Shown one piece after another: positions 45,201 to 53,126 of a stretch of 64,000 nt of DNA. The translations under genes were made by a program, and so were the position numbers. The first letter of the stretch is position 1, and each line of letters begins with the position of its first letter. Origin of the DNA: an uncultured Prevotella sp. (lineage in GTDB: Bacteria; Bacteroidota; Bacteroidia; Bacteroidales; Bacteroidaceae); NCBI GenBank assembly GCA_944320355.1, contig CALUHC010000010.1, forward strand, positions 53,376 to 117,375. Reading direction: 5' to 3'. Under the pieces are notes generated by a model, which was not told where the DNA came from, did not search any database, and saw nothing but the letters and a program-made list of their open reading frames with translations.

Positions 45201-45619
45201 TCGAGCGAGCGGCTTATGTCGGCCATACCCGAAATCTTGGCCCCTTCGGCATCAATCTTTGTCGTGGCACCAGTGAACAGTCGCTTGTCCGTCTTCTGCA
45301 TACCGGTGACAACCACCTCGTCGACCACCTGTGCAGAGCTTTCCAGCACGACCTTCATCCCAGGCTTGGCGACAACGGTCTGGGGCTTCATGCCGACATA
45401 GCTTACCTGAAGTTTCTTGCCGGCGGGCACGCTCAGAGTGAACTGACCGTCCATATTGGTCGTCGTTCCGGTCTTGGTTCCCTCAACCATGACCGTTGCG
45501 CCGATAATCGGCAGACCGTCTTCCTGAGATATTACGGTACCTGTAACTTTCGTTTGGGCGAAGGCCATCCCCAACGAAAGGACAAGGCACGCCAAAAGCA
45601 TAGTTAGTTTTTTTTCCAT
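42296..45619 (-). CDS. SusC/RagA-family TonB-linked outer-membrane transporter
   Basis: The 1107-residue product has a signal peptide (1-21), a carboxypeptidase-regulatory-like domain (about 24-100) with the usual GTVISQEDGLPIIGATV start, then VDEVVVTGMQ, the TonB-box-like segment, a plug (about 120-245, with PLWVVDGVIM and IESFQILKDGSATSIYGARA) and a large barrel ending in LTLKVGI. It should import a substrate delivered by SusD. It is the first gene of the nine-gene cluster and has a -7 box 49 bp upstream. No anti-sigma factor, ECF sigma or hybrid two-component regulator lies next to it. Confidence 0.95.
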   Translation of the reverse strand: MEKKLTMLLACLVLSLGMAFAQTKVTGTVISQEDGLPIIGATVMVEGTKTGTTTNMDGQFTLSVPAGKKLQVSYVGMKPQTVVAKPGMKVVLESSAQVVDEVVVTGMQKTDKRLFTGATTKIDAEGAKISGMADISRSLEGRAAGVSVQNVSGSFGTAPKIRVRGATSIFASSNPLWVVDGVIMEDVTDVSTDQLSSGDANTLISSAIAGLNSDDIESFQILKDGSATSIYGARAMAGVIVVTTKKGKAGQAHISYNGEYTMRLIPRYSTFNIMNSQDQMSVYQELQQKGYLNYAETANAQNSGVYGKMYELINTYNPATGQFGLANTPEARAAYLRAAEYRNTDWFKELFSNSIQHTHSVSMSGGTENGNYYASVSAMYDPGWSLRSKVERYTANFNVNHNISKKVTMGVIGNASYRKQEAPGTLSSQVNAVTGEVSRAFDINPYSYALNTSRTLDPNEYYTRNYAPFNIKHELENNYIDLNVFDFRMQAKLSYKPITKVELTALGAVKYSSATQEHNIKDNSNQAQAYRAMGTSSIRDLNQYLYTDPDDIYALPVTVLPYGGILNRTDDRMFGYDFRATAQYNDVFGEDTHIVNFYGGMELNSVERHNTWFRGWGMQYEMGETPSWAYEVFKKSLEEGEDYYTLSNTHERSAAFFANGTYSYKGRYTINGTVRYEGTNRLGRSRSARWLPTWNVSGAWNVHEESFFKKLQPAMSHLAFRLSYSLTADRGPASVTNSQVIIYADNPWRPFADVQESALYIAQLGNDDLTYEKKHEFNFGVDMGFLNNRINFTLDAYSRRNYDLIGMVNTQGVGGELTKYGNVASMKSSGVELSLSTTNIKTEDFSWTTSFIYSHTKNEITDLDTYSYVRDLVSGTGYALEGYPVRAIFSIPFMGLNDEGLPTFLNEDGEITVSDINFQQGDPSKLGYLKYEGSADPTDVGSFGNIFKYKNFTLNVFLTYSFGNVVRLDPVFSSSYDDLTATPKEFNNRWTVPGDEKYTTIPVIASKMQNYNDRNLTIAYNAYNYSTERIAKGDFIRMKEISLSYDFPKSLIKPLGVNTLSLKLQGTNLFLLYADKKLNGQDPEFFNTGGVAMPMAKQFTLTLKVGI

Positions 45620-45667
45620 AAATACTCTCTTCTTTACTGATAATTACAATTATAATATTACAACGTG

Positions 45668-45675
45668 CAAAATTA
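45668..45675 (-). promoter_or_regulatory. -7 box of the SusCD cluster
   Basis: TAATTTTG on the minus strand fits TAnnTTTG, 49 bp upstream of susC. Confidence 0.6.
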
Positions 45676-46188
45676 AACAAAAATATCCAACAAACCACAC
45701 AAACTACCAAAAAAATCATATATTTAACGTATCCGATGCACGAAAAGGGTGATTTGTACACTGATAAGCTGGCAATTTGAAAATGAATGCCGCGCAAAAG
45801 TTTACAGTTTGAAAAGTTTGGACAAGTCAACATTTTGCATATCAATGCAAAACGGACACCAACAAACGCATTTACTTGCATTTTTATTACAAGCAATGTA
45901 ACAAACAATACAGCGGTCCATCCCTCCGAAAACACACGGACAGGCGTCACAAAACATTTTCACATACCAATGGCACAATGCCCACACCGTGATGCTGCTG
46001 TGAAAAATCGGTTAAATCAGCAAGTAGCCACGCAACAGCTTCACATATATTATATAAAAGAAAGTGAATATCCGCAACCAGCCCAAACGCTCTGCGCCTG
46101 CCAACAAGCACACACCGCCATCAACATCTTTATGCCAAGGACTACCGCAAGCGCCGTATTGTCCAAACGCATGATATTCAACGAGTTG
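45676..46188. other. Long A+T-rich upstream region of the SusCD cluster
   Basis: No gene is seen. The region is notably A+T-rich compared with other gaps and contains a dyad TTTTGCAT-N4-ATGCAAAA at 45834-45853. It ends at the 22-bp array that starts at 46189. Confidence 0.45.
45834..45853. promoter_or_regulatory. Dyad upstream of susC, possible operator
   Basis: TTTTGCAT and ATGCAAAA are perfect 8-bp arms separated by ATCA. It lies about 160 bp upstream of the -7 box, far for a repressor but possible for an activator. This is inference from symmetry only. Confidence 0.25.
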
Positions 46189-46276
46189 CGAAACAGGGCG
46201 TTTTGCCTTGCGAAATGTGCCGTTTTGCAGGCCAAAACAGGCCACATTGCAGTGCGAAATGTGCCGTTTCGGAATG
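46189..46276. repeat. 22-bp phased dyad array (4 units)
   Basis: Units start at 46189, 46211, 46233 and 46255 and open with CGAAACAG, CGAAATGT, CAAAACAG and CGAAATGT. It lies between the ugd stop and the SusCD cluster. Confidence 0.75.
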
Positions 46277-46352
46277 CGCCCCGCTGAAATGGCAAACAGG
46301 CACAATGACACTTCGCCGCATGAGCGCCATGCCCCCACGGGAAAAGGGGCTG

Positions 46353-47612
46353 TCAATCTCTCTTGAACACATCGCGCGTATACACCTTTTCCCTAACGTC
46401 GTCAAGGCAGGCGTCATAGCGGTTGGCCACAATGGCCTGGCTCAGGGCCTTGAACTCGGCAAGGTCATTGACCACGCGGCTGCCGAAGAACGTCGTGCCG
46501 TCGGCCAGCGACGGCTCATAGATGACAACTTCCGCGCCCTTGGCCTTGATGCGCTTCATCACACCTTGGATTGACGACTGGCGGAAGTTGTCCGAGTTCG
46601 ACTTCATAGTCAAGCGGTAGACGCCGATGACGCACTTGCGCTCGTCGCTCGGATTGTAGTCGCCGCGGTTATAATAGTCGTAATATCCTGCCTTGTGCAG
46701 CACGCGGTCGGCTATGAAATCCTTGCGGGTGCGGTTGCTCTCCACTATGGCCTGTATCAGGTTCTCGGGCACGTCGGCATAGTTCGCAAGCAGCTGCTTG
46801 GTGTCCTTTGGCAGGCAGTAGCCGCCGTAGCCGAACGAGGGGTTGTTGTAGTGGGTGCCTATGCGTGGGTCGAGGCACACTCCCTTGATTATGGCCTCGG
46901 TGTCGAGGCCCTTCATCTCTGCGTATGTGTCAAGCTCGTTGAAATAGGACACGCGAAGGGCAAGATAAGTGTTGGCAAACAGCTTGACGGCCTCCGCGTC
47001 CGTAAGCCCCATGAACAGAGTGTCTATATTCTCCTTTATCGCCCCCTCCTGCAACAGGGCGGCAAACTCGTGGGCGGCCTTGTCGAGCCGCTCGTCGCCC
47101 TCAGGCCGGCCTACGATGATGCGGCTGGGGTAGAGGTTGTCATACAAGGCTTTGCTCTCGCGCAGGAACTCTGGCGAGAATATCACGTTGTCCGTGCCGA
47201 GTTTCTTGCGCACGCTCTCGGTGTAGCCAACCGGGATGGTGCTCTTTATCACCATGATGGCACGCGGGTTGACGCTCTTCACCAGCTCGATGACCTCCTC
47301 CACATGACTCGTGTCAAAGTAGTTCTTCACAGGGTCATAGTTGGTCGGCGCGGCTATCACCACGAAGTCTGCGTCGGAGTAGGCCTTGGCGCCATCCAAG
47401 GTAGCTGTCAGGTTCAAGTCTTTTTCAGCCAGATACTTCTCTATATATTCGTCCTGGATTGGCGATTTGCGCCTGTTGATCATCTCCACCTTCTCGGGAA
47501 TCACGTCGACAGCCGTCACACGGTGGTGCTGGCTGAGCAGTGTCGCTATGCTGAGACCCACATAGCCGGTGCCGGCCACGGCGATTTTCACATCCTTGTC
47601 CATAATGCTCAC
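46353..47612 (-). CDS. ugd: UDP-glucose 6-dehydrogenase
   Basis: The 419-residue enzyme oxidises UDP-glucose to UDP-glucuronate with two NAD+, feeding capsule or O-antigen synthesis. The NAD motif AGTGYVG is at 13-19, KSTIPVGYT near 123-131, the FSPEFLRE stretch near 145-152, and the catalytic cysteine is in [14 protein letters not shown] (near residue 265). This is the short (about 390-420 residue) bacterial form. An ATG at 47603 is an alternative start. It follows the tRNA-Arg gene on the same strand and has no glycan-synthesis neighbours. Confidence 0.93.
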   Translation of the reverse strand: MSIMDKDVKIAVAGTGYVGLSIATLLSQHHRVTAVDVIPEKVEMINRRKSPIQDEYIEKYLAEKDLNLTATLDGAKAYSDADFVVIAAPTNYDPVKNYFDTSHVEEVIELVKSVNPRAIMVIKSTIPVGYTESVRKKLGTDNVIFSPEFLRESKALYDNLYPSRIIVGRPEGDERLDKAAHEFAALLQEGAIKENIDTLFMGLTDAEAVKLFANTYLALRVSYFNELDTYAEMKGLDTEAIIKGVCLDPRIGTHYNNPSFGYGGYCLPKDTKQLLANYADVPENLIQAIVESNRTRKDFIADRVLHKAGYYDYYNRGDYNPSDERKCVIGVYRLTMKSNSDNFRQSSIQGVMKRIKAKGAEVVIYEPSLADGTTFFGSRVVNDLAEFKALSQAIVANRYDACLDDVREKVYTRDVFKRD

Positions 47613-47738
47613 GTTGTTTTTGTTCAGTTATCGGTAGTGCAACCCTGCCACGCCCCGGGCCTGCCGGGCCTGTGGCAGACAAAAGGAAAAAGCCTCCACA
47701 ATGCCCCGTCATGCGGAACACAGCGAAGGCTCTGCCCG

Positions 47739-47810
47739 TACCCCGACCGAGAATCGAACTCGGATCTACTCTTTAGGAGAGAGTTGTTCTATCCATTGAA
47801 CTATCAGGGC
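47739..47810 (-). tRNA. tRNA-Arg (anticodon CCU)
   Basis: The cloverleaf reads, 5' to 3' on the minus strand, acceptor GCCCTGA, D-arm GTTC...GAAC, anticodon stem ACTCT/AGAGT with loop CTCCTAA, T-arm CCGAG-TTCGATT-CTCGG, and acceptor TCGGGGT with discriminator A. One G-U pair closes the acceptor stem. CCA is not encoded. The anticodon CCU reads AGG arginine codons. Confidence 0.95.
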
Positions 47811-47828
47811 AACCTCATTTTCAGTTTG

Positions 47829-47859
47829 CAAAGATACATCAAATTAGGCAAAAGGCAAA
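47829..47859 (-). promoter_or_regulatory. Promoter of tRNA-Arg
   Basis: On the minus strand TTTG (47859-47856) and TATCTTTG (47836-47829) are exactly 19 bp apart, a full Bacteroidetes consensus promoter 18 bp before the tRNA. Confidence 0.75.
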
Positions 47860-47876
47860 AAAAACAGTTGTTTATT

Positions 47877-47907
47877 TTTGCGTTTCGCCCTATTTGGTGT
47901 AACTTTG
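47877..47907 (+). promoter_or_regulatory. Promoter of rbfA
   Basis: TTTG (47877-47880) and TAACTTTG (47900-47907) are exactly 19 bp apart. It lies back to back with the tRNA promoter, the two -33 boxes being 17 bp apart. Confidence 0.75.
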
Positions 47908-47941
47908 TATCCTAAACAACCCATAAACAACACATCAAGAT

Positions 47942-48280
47942 ATGCAAGAAACACGACAGAACAAGATAGCAAGACTGCTACAAAAAGAGCTGAGCCTGAT
48001 ATTCCAACAACAGACAAGAGCCACCCACGGCGTGATGGTGTCGGTGACCCGCGTCCGCATCTCGCCCGACCTCAGCGTCTGCACGGCCTACCTAAGCATA
48101 TTCCCACCGGCACGCGCCGAGGAGATCATGGCCAACATACGCGCCAACGACAAGACCATACGCTACGAGCTGGGCACTCGGGTGCGCCACCAGCTGCGCA
48201 TAGTGCCCGAGGTGCGCTTCTTCATCGACGACTCGCTTGACTATATCGAACACATCGACGAGCTGCTCAAGAAGCCATGA
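47942..48280 (+). CDS. rbfA: 30S ribosome-binding factor A
   Basis: The 112-residue protein is a small KH-like cold-shock factor that helps mature the 5' end of 16S rRNA in the 30S subunit. The start ETRQNKIARLLQKELSLIFQQ and the core VSVTRVRISPDLSVCTAYLSIFP with RVRHQLRIVPEVRFFIDDS are typical. Its last four bases ATGA overlap the start of the permease gene, so the two genes are probably translationally coupled, an arrangement found elsewhere in Bacteroidetes. Confidence 0.93.
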   Translation: MQETRQNKIARLLQKELSLIFQQQTRATHGVMVSVTRVRISPDLSVCTAYLSIFPPARAEEIMANIRANDKTIRYELGTRVRHQLRIVPEVRFFIDDSLDYIEHIDELLKKP

Positions 48281-49503
48281 ATTTCCCGTTCTACATAGCC
48301 CGCCGGTACCTGTTCTCAAAAAAGAGCACACACGCCATCAATGTGATAAGCGCCATAAGCGTGGTGGGAGTCGCCGTGGCCACCATGGCCCTAGTGGTGA
48401 CGCTGAGTGTGTTCAACGGATTCCACGACCTCGTGGCCTCGCTCTTCACGGCGTTCGACCCGCAGCTGAAGGTGGCGCCGGCGGTGGGCAAGGCCGTGCC
48501 AGCCGACGACCCCGCGCTGACACGCATAAAGCAACTGCCCGAGGTGGAAGTGGCCACGGAAACAATTGAGGACCAGGCACTGGCCGTGTACGGCGACCGC
48601 CAGGCGGTGGTAATGATAAAAGGGGTTGACGACAACTTTGACAGTCTGACCCACATACGCGACATTCTCGTTGGCGAGGGCGACTTCGAACTGCACGCCG
48701 CCGGCATGAGCTACGGCATACCTGGCATACGCCTCGCCGAAACTCTGGCCACAGGATACCGGTACAGCGACCCGCTGAAGATATACGCGCCGAAGCGCGA
48801 GGGCCAGCTGAACATGGCCAACCCGGCCGACGGCTTCGTGGAAGACGAACTTTACTCGCCAGGGGTGCTGTTCAACGTGAAGCAGGCCAAGTACGACAAG
48901 AACTACATCATCACCTCCATAGGCTTCGCCCGCAACCTGTTCGACCAGCAGGGCATGGTTTCCGCGCTGGAGCTGAGACTCAGGCCTGGCAGCGACTTCG
49001 ACGCGGTGAAAGCCGAGATAAAGGACATTGCCGGCGACCGATTCACCGTGCGCGACCGATTTGAGCAGCAGGACGACACGTTCAGGATAATGAAGATAGA
49101 GAAGCTCATCGCCTACATCTTTCTCACATTCATACTCACTGTGGCCTGCTTCAACATCATAGGAAGCCTCTCCATGCTCATCATCGACAAGAAGGACGAC
49201 GTGGCCACGCTGCGCAACCTCGGCGCGAGCGACAGCCAGATTGTGCGCGTGTTCCTCTTCGAGGGGCGCATGATATCGGCCATAGGCGCTGTGGCTGGCA
49301 TCGCCGTGGGCCTGCTCCTGTGCTGGCTACAGCAGGAGTTCGGCCTCGTGGGCCTCGGCAGGTCGAGCGGCTCGTTCATCATAGACTCCTATCCGGTGAG
49401 CGTGCATCCGGAAGACGTGGCGCTGATATTCGTCACGGTGCTCGCCGTGGGCTTCCTCGCCGTGTGGTATCCGGTACGATACTTCGCCAAGAGGCTGCTC
49501 TGA
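48277..49503 (+). CDS. LolC/LolE-like ABC transporter permease
   Basis: The 408-residue product starts FYIARRYLFSKKSTHAINVIS, the N-terminal signature of LolC/E permeases, with one helix near 20-45, a large periplasmic domain (about 50-260) and three C-terminal helices with IGSLSMLIIDKKDDVATLRNLGAS and FLFEGRMISAIGAVAG. With an LolD-like ATPase (not in the window) it should release lipoproteins from the inner membrane for transport to the outer membrane. That role fits a phylum with many surface lipoproteins. It overlaps rbfA by 4 bp. Confidence 0.88.
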   Translation: MNFPFYIARRYLFSKKSTHAINVISAISVVGVAVATMALVVTLSVFNGFHDLVASLFTAFDPQLKVAPAVGKAVPADDPALTRIKQLPEVEVATETIEDQALAVYGDRQAVVMIKGVDDNFDSLTHIRDILVGEGDFELHAAGMSYGIPGIRLAETLATGYRYSDPLKIYAPKREGQLNMANPADGFVEDELYSPGVLFNVKQAKYDKNYIITSIGFARNLFDQQGMVSALELRLRPGSDFDAVKAEIKDIAGDRFTVRDRFEQQDDTFRIMKIEKLIAYIFLTFILTVACFNIIGSLSMLIIDKKDDVATLRNLGASDSQIVRVFLFEGRMISAIGAVAGIAVGLLLCWLQQEFGLVGLGRSSGSFIIDSYPVSVHPEDVALIFVTVLAVGFLAVWYPVRYFAKRLL

Positions 49504-49542
49504 AGCCGCGCCACCATACAACCAGACAAAACAGATACAAGA

Positions 49543-50481
49543 ATGAAAGCAACAAGAACGATTGTACTGGCAGCCGCAGCCACGCTGGCCATGGCGGCCT
49601 GCGGAAACAAGGCCGGCAACGAGGCCGCGGCCGGCAGCGAGGAGAACGACAAGTACCAAGTGCTGTCGCCCTTCGTGAGAATAAACGCAGACTCGGCCAC
49701 GGCTGTGCTGTCCATACGCGACAACTACGGAGAGAAGACTTTTCCCAACAAGCTGTTCTATGGAGAGAACGACTCGGCCGAGGTGGAAAAGCTGTCGCCG
49801 ACCGGAAAGCAGTCCACATCGGTAAGCTGCGTCATAGTGGAGACAGGAAACAAGCGCGCGCTCTTTGACACCGGCAACGGCAAGGACAAGGGCGGACAAC
49901 TCATGGAGAGGCTCAACGCCCTTGGCATAAAGCCTGAGGACATAGACTACATATTCATAACCCACATGCACAACGACCACACTGGCGGACTGACCGAGGA
50001 CGGCCTGGCCACATTCACCCGCGCCAAGCTCTACGTGCCCGCCGCCGAGTACAACTACTGGCTGAAGAAGGACGGGCCTAACGGCAAGGCTGTTAAAGCA
50101 GTGAAGGCATACGGAGACAGGGCGAAAATATTCAACTACAGCGAAAAGCTGCCCCTGGGCATAGAGGCCTTGGCCGCGCCGGGCCACACCCCCGGACATA
50201 CCGTATACAAGGCCGGGCGGGTGCTCGTGGTGGGCGACCTGTTCCACGCGCTGGCATTGCAGGTGCAGGACACCAAGCTGTGCGCCGACTTCGACATGGA
50301 CAGGAAGAAGGCCATTGAGTCGCGCGAGAAGTTCCTCAACTATGCAGTAAAGAACGACATGGTGATGGCCGGGATGCACTTCTTCGGCATGGGGATAATA
50401 GACTACAAGATAAGGAAAGCCGAAATAGAAGAAAGCATACGCAACAGCATATTCGATCAGAGCGAATTGCCGCCCTACTGA
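49543..50481 (+). CDS. MBL-fold metallohydrolase lipoprotein
   Basis: The 312-residue product has a lipoprotein signal ending at Cys20 (LAMAAC) followed by GNKAGNE, without an acidic surface signal, so it may face the periplasm. The metal-binding motif HMHNDH is at 141-146, with further ligands expected in APGHTPGHT and VVGDLFH and a last histidine in AGMHFFGMG. The layout resembles lactonase or quorum-quenching type members, but no substrate can be named. It lies 39 bp after the permease gene and is probably in the same transcript. Confidence 0.85.
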   Translation: MKATRTIVLAAAATLAMAACGNKAGNEAAAGSEENDKYQVLSPFVRINADSATAVLSIRDNYGEKTFPNKLFYGENDSAEVEKLSPTGKQSTSVSCVIVETGNKRALFDTGNGKDKGGQLMERLNALGIKPEDIDYIFITHMHNDHTGGLTEDGLATFTRAKLYVPAAEYNYWLKKDGPNGKAVKAVKAYGDRAKIFNYSEKLPLGIEALAAPGHTPGHTVYKAGRVLVVGDLFHALALQVQDTKLCADFDMDRKKAIESREKFLNYAVKNDMVMAGMHFFGMGIIDYKIRKAEIEESIRNSIFDQSELPPY

Positions 50482-50622
50482 CGCCATAAGGCCGCAACGG
50501 CAAAACCTCTCCCCATGGGGGCTGTGTCAAAATGCAGTTGAAAGGAGCCAACCGAAGTCAGACGGCCTGCCGGTCGTCGGAAGTTAACGGACACGTGCTG
50601 CCAGTGGCAGCGAAAAGTTGAA

Positions 50623-50758
50623 CCCAAATCGGTCATTAGACCGCCAGGAATATATTTTTGTTACTTTTCAGGCTTTCCAAGTGCTTTCGCCCTGCCAGCG
50701 GCAGACAAGATGCCACTGGCAGGGCGAAAGCACTTTGTACTCTAATGACCGATTTGGG
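50623..50758. mobile_element. MITE-like element, 136 bp, with 5-bp target duplication
   Basis: Perfect 18-bp terminal inverted repeats CCCAAATCGGTCATTAGA and complement bound the element, and TTGAA flanks both ends (50618-50622 and 50759-50763). The interior holds a second perfect 20-bp inverted repeat (AAGTGCTTTCGCCCTGCCAG and complement) with a short loop. It has no ORF. The rest of the gap from 50482 contains a GTTAACGG copy near 50582 and nothing else recognised. Confidence 0.8.
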
Positions 50759-50905
50759 TTGAAGGCAACCATGCCTTTGCACTCATCGCCCTTGGCTCTG
50801 GGCCAATCTGACTCACCATCAATTTGCGCCACCACGCCAGCCGCAAAGGCGTATGGACACCGCCAAGCGCCGGCTGCCCAGCTGCGGCGCACGCTCCGGC
50901 GCGCG

Positions 50906-51946
50906 TCAGCATGAGCAGTCTACGGCCACCTTCATCACCCCGTCGGCACGGCTCTCAAAGAGGCTGTAGGCGCGGTCTATGTCGGAGAGTGCGAAGCGGT
51001 GGGTGATGAGCGGCGTTGTGTCTATCTGCCCCGCGGCAATGAGGCGCAGTATCTCGGCGCAGTCGCATCCGTCCACGCCTCCCGTCTTGAACGTGAGGTT
51101 CTTGCCGTACATGCTCGGCAATGGCAGCAGTTGCGGCTCGTCATAGAGCGCCACCACGGTGACAAGGCCATTGGGGCGGGCGCACTGCCACGCCATGCTG
51201 AACGTGTCGCGGCCTCCGGCCACCTCCATCACCACGTCGGCGCCTCCGCGGCCACTCAGCCCGTCCACGATGCCGCGGCACTCGGCCGCGCCCACCACGG
51301 TGACACCGGGATAACGGTCGGCCACGAACCGGCGGCGCCAGGCAAGCTCCTCGCACACCACTATGTGGCGTGGGCGCTTGAGCATGGCGCAGAGCAGAGC
51401 GCAGACACCCGTAGGACCGGCCCCGATTATGAGCACGGTGTCATCGGGCCTGATGTCCGAGATGCGGGCGGCCCAGTAGCCGGTGGCGAGCACATCGCCC
51501 ACAAAGAGCGCCTGCTCGTCGGTAACGGAAGACGGGATGGGCGTCAGCCCGCAGTCGGCAAAAGGCACACGGACGTATGGAGCCTGGCCTCCGTCAATGC
51601 GGCAGCCCAGCGCCCAGCCGCCATGCGGCGACGTGCAGTTGTTCACGTAGCCATGCCGGCAGAAGTAGCACTCGCCGCAGAAGGTCTCAACGTTGACCGC
51701 CACGCGGTCGCCGGGGCGCAGGGTGGTGATGGCCGGGCCGACTTCTTCCACCACGCCCACCATCTCGTGGCCCACGGTGATGCCCGGCACGGCGCGCGGC
51801 ACGCTGCCGTGCTTGATGTGCAGGTCGCTGGTGCAGATGCTCGACAGCGTGACGCGCACAATGGCGTCGCGCGGGTCTTGCAGCACGGGGCGCGGCTTCT
51901 CCCGCAGCTCGAAACGCCCCTTGTCTATGTAAGTGTAAGCTAACAT
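50906..51946 (-). CDS. Zinc-dependent medium-chain alcohol dehydrogenase
   Basis: The 346-residue product has the catalytic zinc ligands Cys38 (SICTSD) and His60-Glu61 (VGHEMVG), the four structural zinc cysteines Cys90, Cys93, Cys96 and Cys104, and the nucleotide-binding strand IIGAGPTGVCALLCAM (about 172-187). It oxidises or reduces an alcohol or polyol with NAD(P). The start at 51946 (MLAYTYIDKG) is preferred; the longer frame to 52129 runs through the repeat array. About 300 bp with the array separates it from murI, so it may be its own unit. The substrate cannot be told; sorbitol- or isopropanol-dehydrogenase-like members are both possible. Confidence 0.88.
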   Translation of the reverse strand: MLAYTYIDKGRFELREKPRPVLQDPRDAIVRVTLSSICTSDLHIKHGSVPRAVPGITVGHEMVGVVEEVGPAITTLRPGDRVAVNVETFCGECYFCRHGYVNNCTSPHGGWALGCRIDGGQAPYVRVPFADCGLTPIPSSVTDEQALFVGDVLATGYWAARISDIRPDDTVLIIGAGPTGVCALLCAMLKRPRHIVVCEELAWRRRFVADRYPGVTVVGAAECRGIVDGLSGRGGADVVMEVAGGRDTFSMAWQCARPNGLVTVVALYDEPQLLPLPSMYGKNLTFKTGGVDGCDCAEILRLIAAGQIDTTPLITHRFALSDIDRAYSLFESRADGVMKVAVDCSC

Positions 51947-52104
51947 CGGATCAATACTTATGAGGTTGTTTTGCCGGATGCCGGCAAGCTGACCGGCAGC
52001 GCGCCGCACGCCAGGCACACCCGGAGGCAAGCGGAACTTTGTTTTTGGGCAACGGGCGGACAGCCTGCACCGCCTTTGTAACAGGCTGACAGCCAGCGGG
52101 GTTA

Positions 52105-52192
52105 CGGAACGTGCCGTTTTGCCTTGCAAAACGACCCGTTTCAGGCCGCGAAACGACCCGTTTCAGAACGCAAAACGGCACGTTTTGCAAAG
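52105..52192. repeat. 22-bp phased dyad array (4 units)
   Basis: Units start at 52105, 52127, 52149 and 52171 and open with CGGAACGT, CAAAACGA, CGAAACGA and CAAAACGG. It lies between murI and the alcohol dehydrogenase gene. Confidence 0.75.
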
Positions 52193-52251
52193 CCGTAAGG
52201 CCAGCCGTGTTTTCTGACACGGGCCTGGGGCCGCGCAAGAGCCGCCCGCTG

Positions 52252-53097
52252 TCACATTCCGCCGAGCGCGACGTTCTCCACGTCGACGCGCTCGTGGAGG
52301 AACACGCTGGCCGCCTCGCGGAAACGGCCGGGATTCTCGGTGGTGAGATAGCGCACGCCGCCGCCACGCGTGCAAAGCCGCTCGATATCGGCATGGCGGC
52401 CGAGATAGTCGCGCAGGCTCGTGGCCACATAGTCGCCCTGAGCCACTATGCGCACGCCCTCAGGCACATACTTGCGTATCTTGGGCATGAGCAGGGGATA
52501 GTGTGTGCAGCCGAGTATCACGGCGTCTATCTGCCCGTCGAGCGCCATGAGCTGGTCGATGCGCTTCTTCACGAAATAGTCGGCGCCGGGGCTGTCGGCC
52601 TCGTTGTACTCCACGAGCGGCACCCAGAACGGGCAGGCCACGCCGGAGACACGGATGTCGGGATAGAGCTTGTGTATTTCGAGCGCGTAGCTGTCGCTCT
52701 TTATGGTGCCCTCGGTGGCCAGCACGCCCACATGGCGCGTGGCAGTGAGATTTCCTATCACCTCGGCCGTGGGGCGGATGATGCCCAGCACGCGCCTCTC
52801 AGGGTCGAGACGTGGCAGGTCGTTCTGCTGTATGGTGCGCAAGGCCTTGGCCGAGGCGGTGTTGCAGCCGAGTATGACAAGGTGGCACCCCATCCCGAAG
52901 AGCTTCACCACGGCCTGGCGGGTGAACTCATATACAACGTCGAACGAGCGCGCGCCGTATGGGGCACGGGCGTTGTCGCCGAGATAAAGGTAGTCGTACT
53001 GCGGCAACAGGCGGCGTATGCCGTGCAGGATTGTCAGCCCGCCATAGCCCGAGTCGAATATGCCTATGGGGCCGGGGGCATCAGGGAGATTTATCAT
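52252..53097 (-). CDS. murI: Glutamate racemase
   Basis: The 281-residue enzyme makes D-glutamate for peptidoglycan. The two catalytic cysteines are in LGCNTASAKA (Cys78) and LGCTHYPLL (Cys197), and the N-terminal PIGIFDSGYGGLT carries the catalytic aspartate. The start at 53097 (MINLPDAPG) matches relatives; an ATG at 53130 would overlap the stop of the OmpH gene. It is the last gene of the envelope operon that starts with the DUF6242 gene. Confidence 0.94.
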   Translation of the reverse strand: MINLPDAPGPIGIFDSGYGGLTILHGIRRLLPQYDYLYLGDNARAPYGARSFDVVYEFTRQAVVKLFGMGCHLVILGCNTASAKALRTIQQNDLPRLDPERRVLGIIRPTAEVIGNLTATRHVGVLATEGTIKSDSYALEIHKLYPDIRVSGVACPFWVPLVEYNEADSPGADYFVKKRIDQLMALDGQIDAVILGCTHYPLLMPKIRKYVPEGVRIVAQGDYVATSLRDYLGRHADIERLCTRGGGVRYLTTENPGRFREAASVFLHERVDVENVALGGM

Positions 53098-53126
53098 TGC
53101 GTATTGGAATTGGTAGCCGTGGCGGC

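Noticed and set aside
47739-47810. tRNA-Arg as an integration site of a genomic island
   Set aside because: No integrase gene and no repeated copy of the tRNA 3' end is seen nearby.
51947-52129. Upstream extension of the alcohol dehydrogenase
   Set aside because: The added residues are translated from the 22-bp array, and the family begins at the start chosen at 51946.
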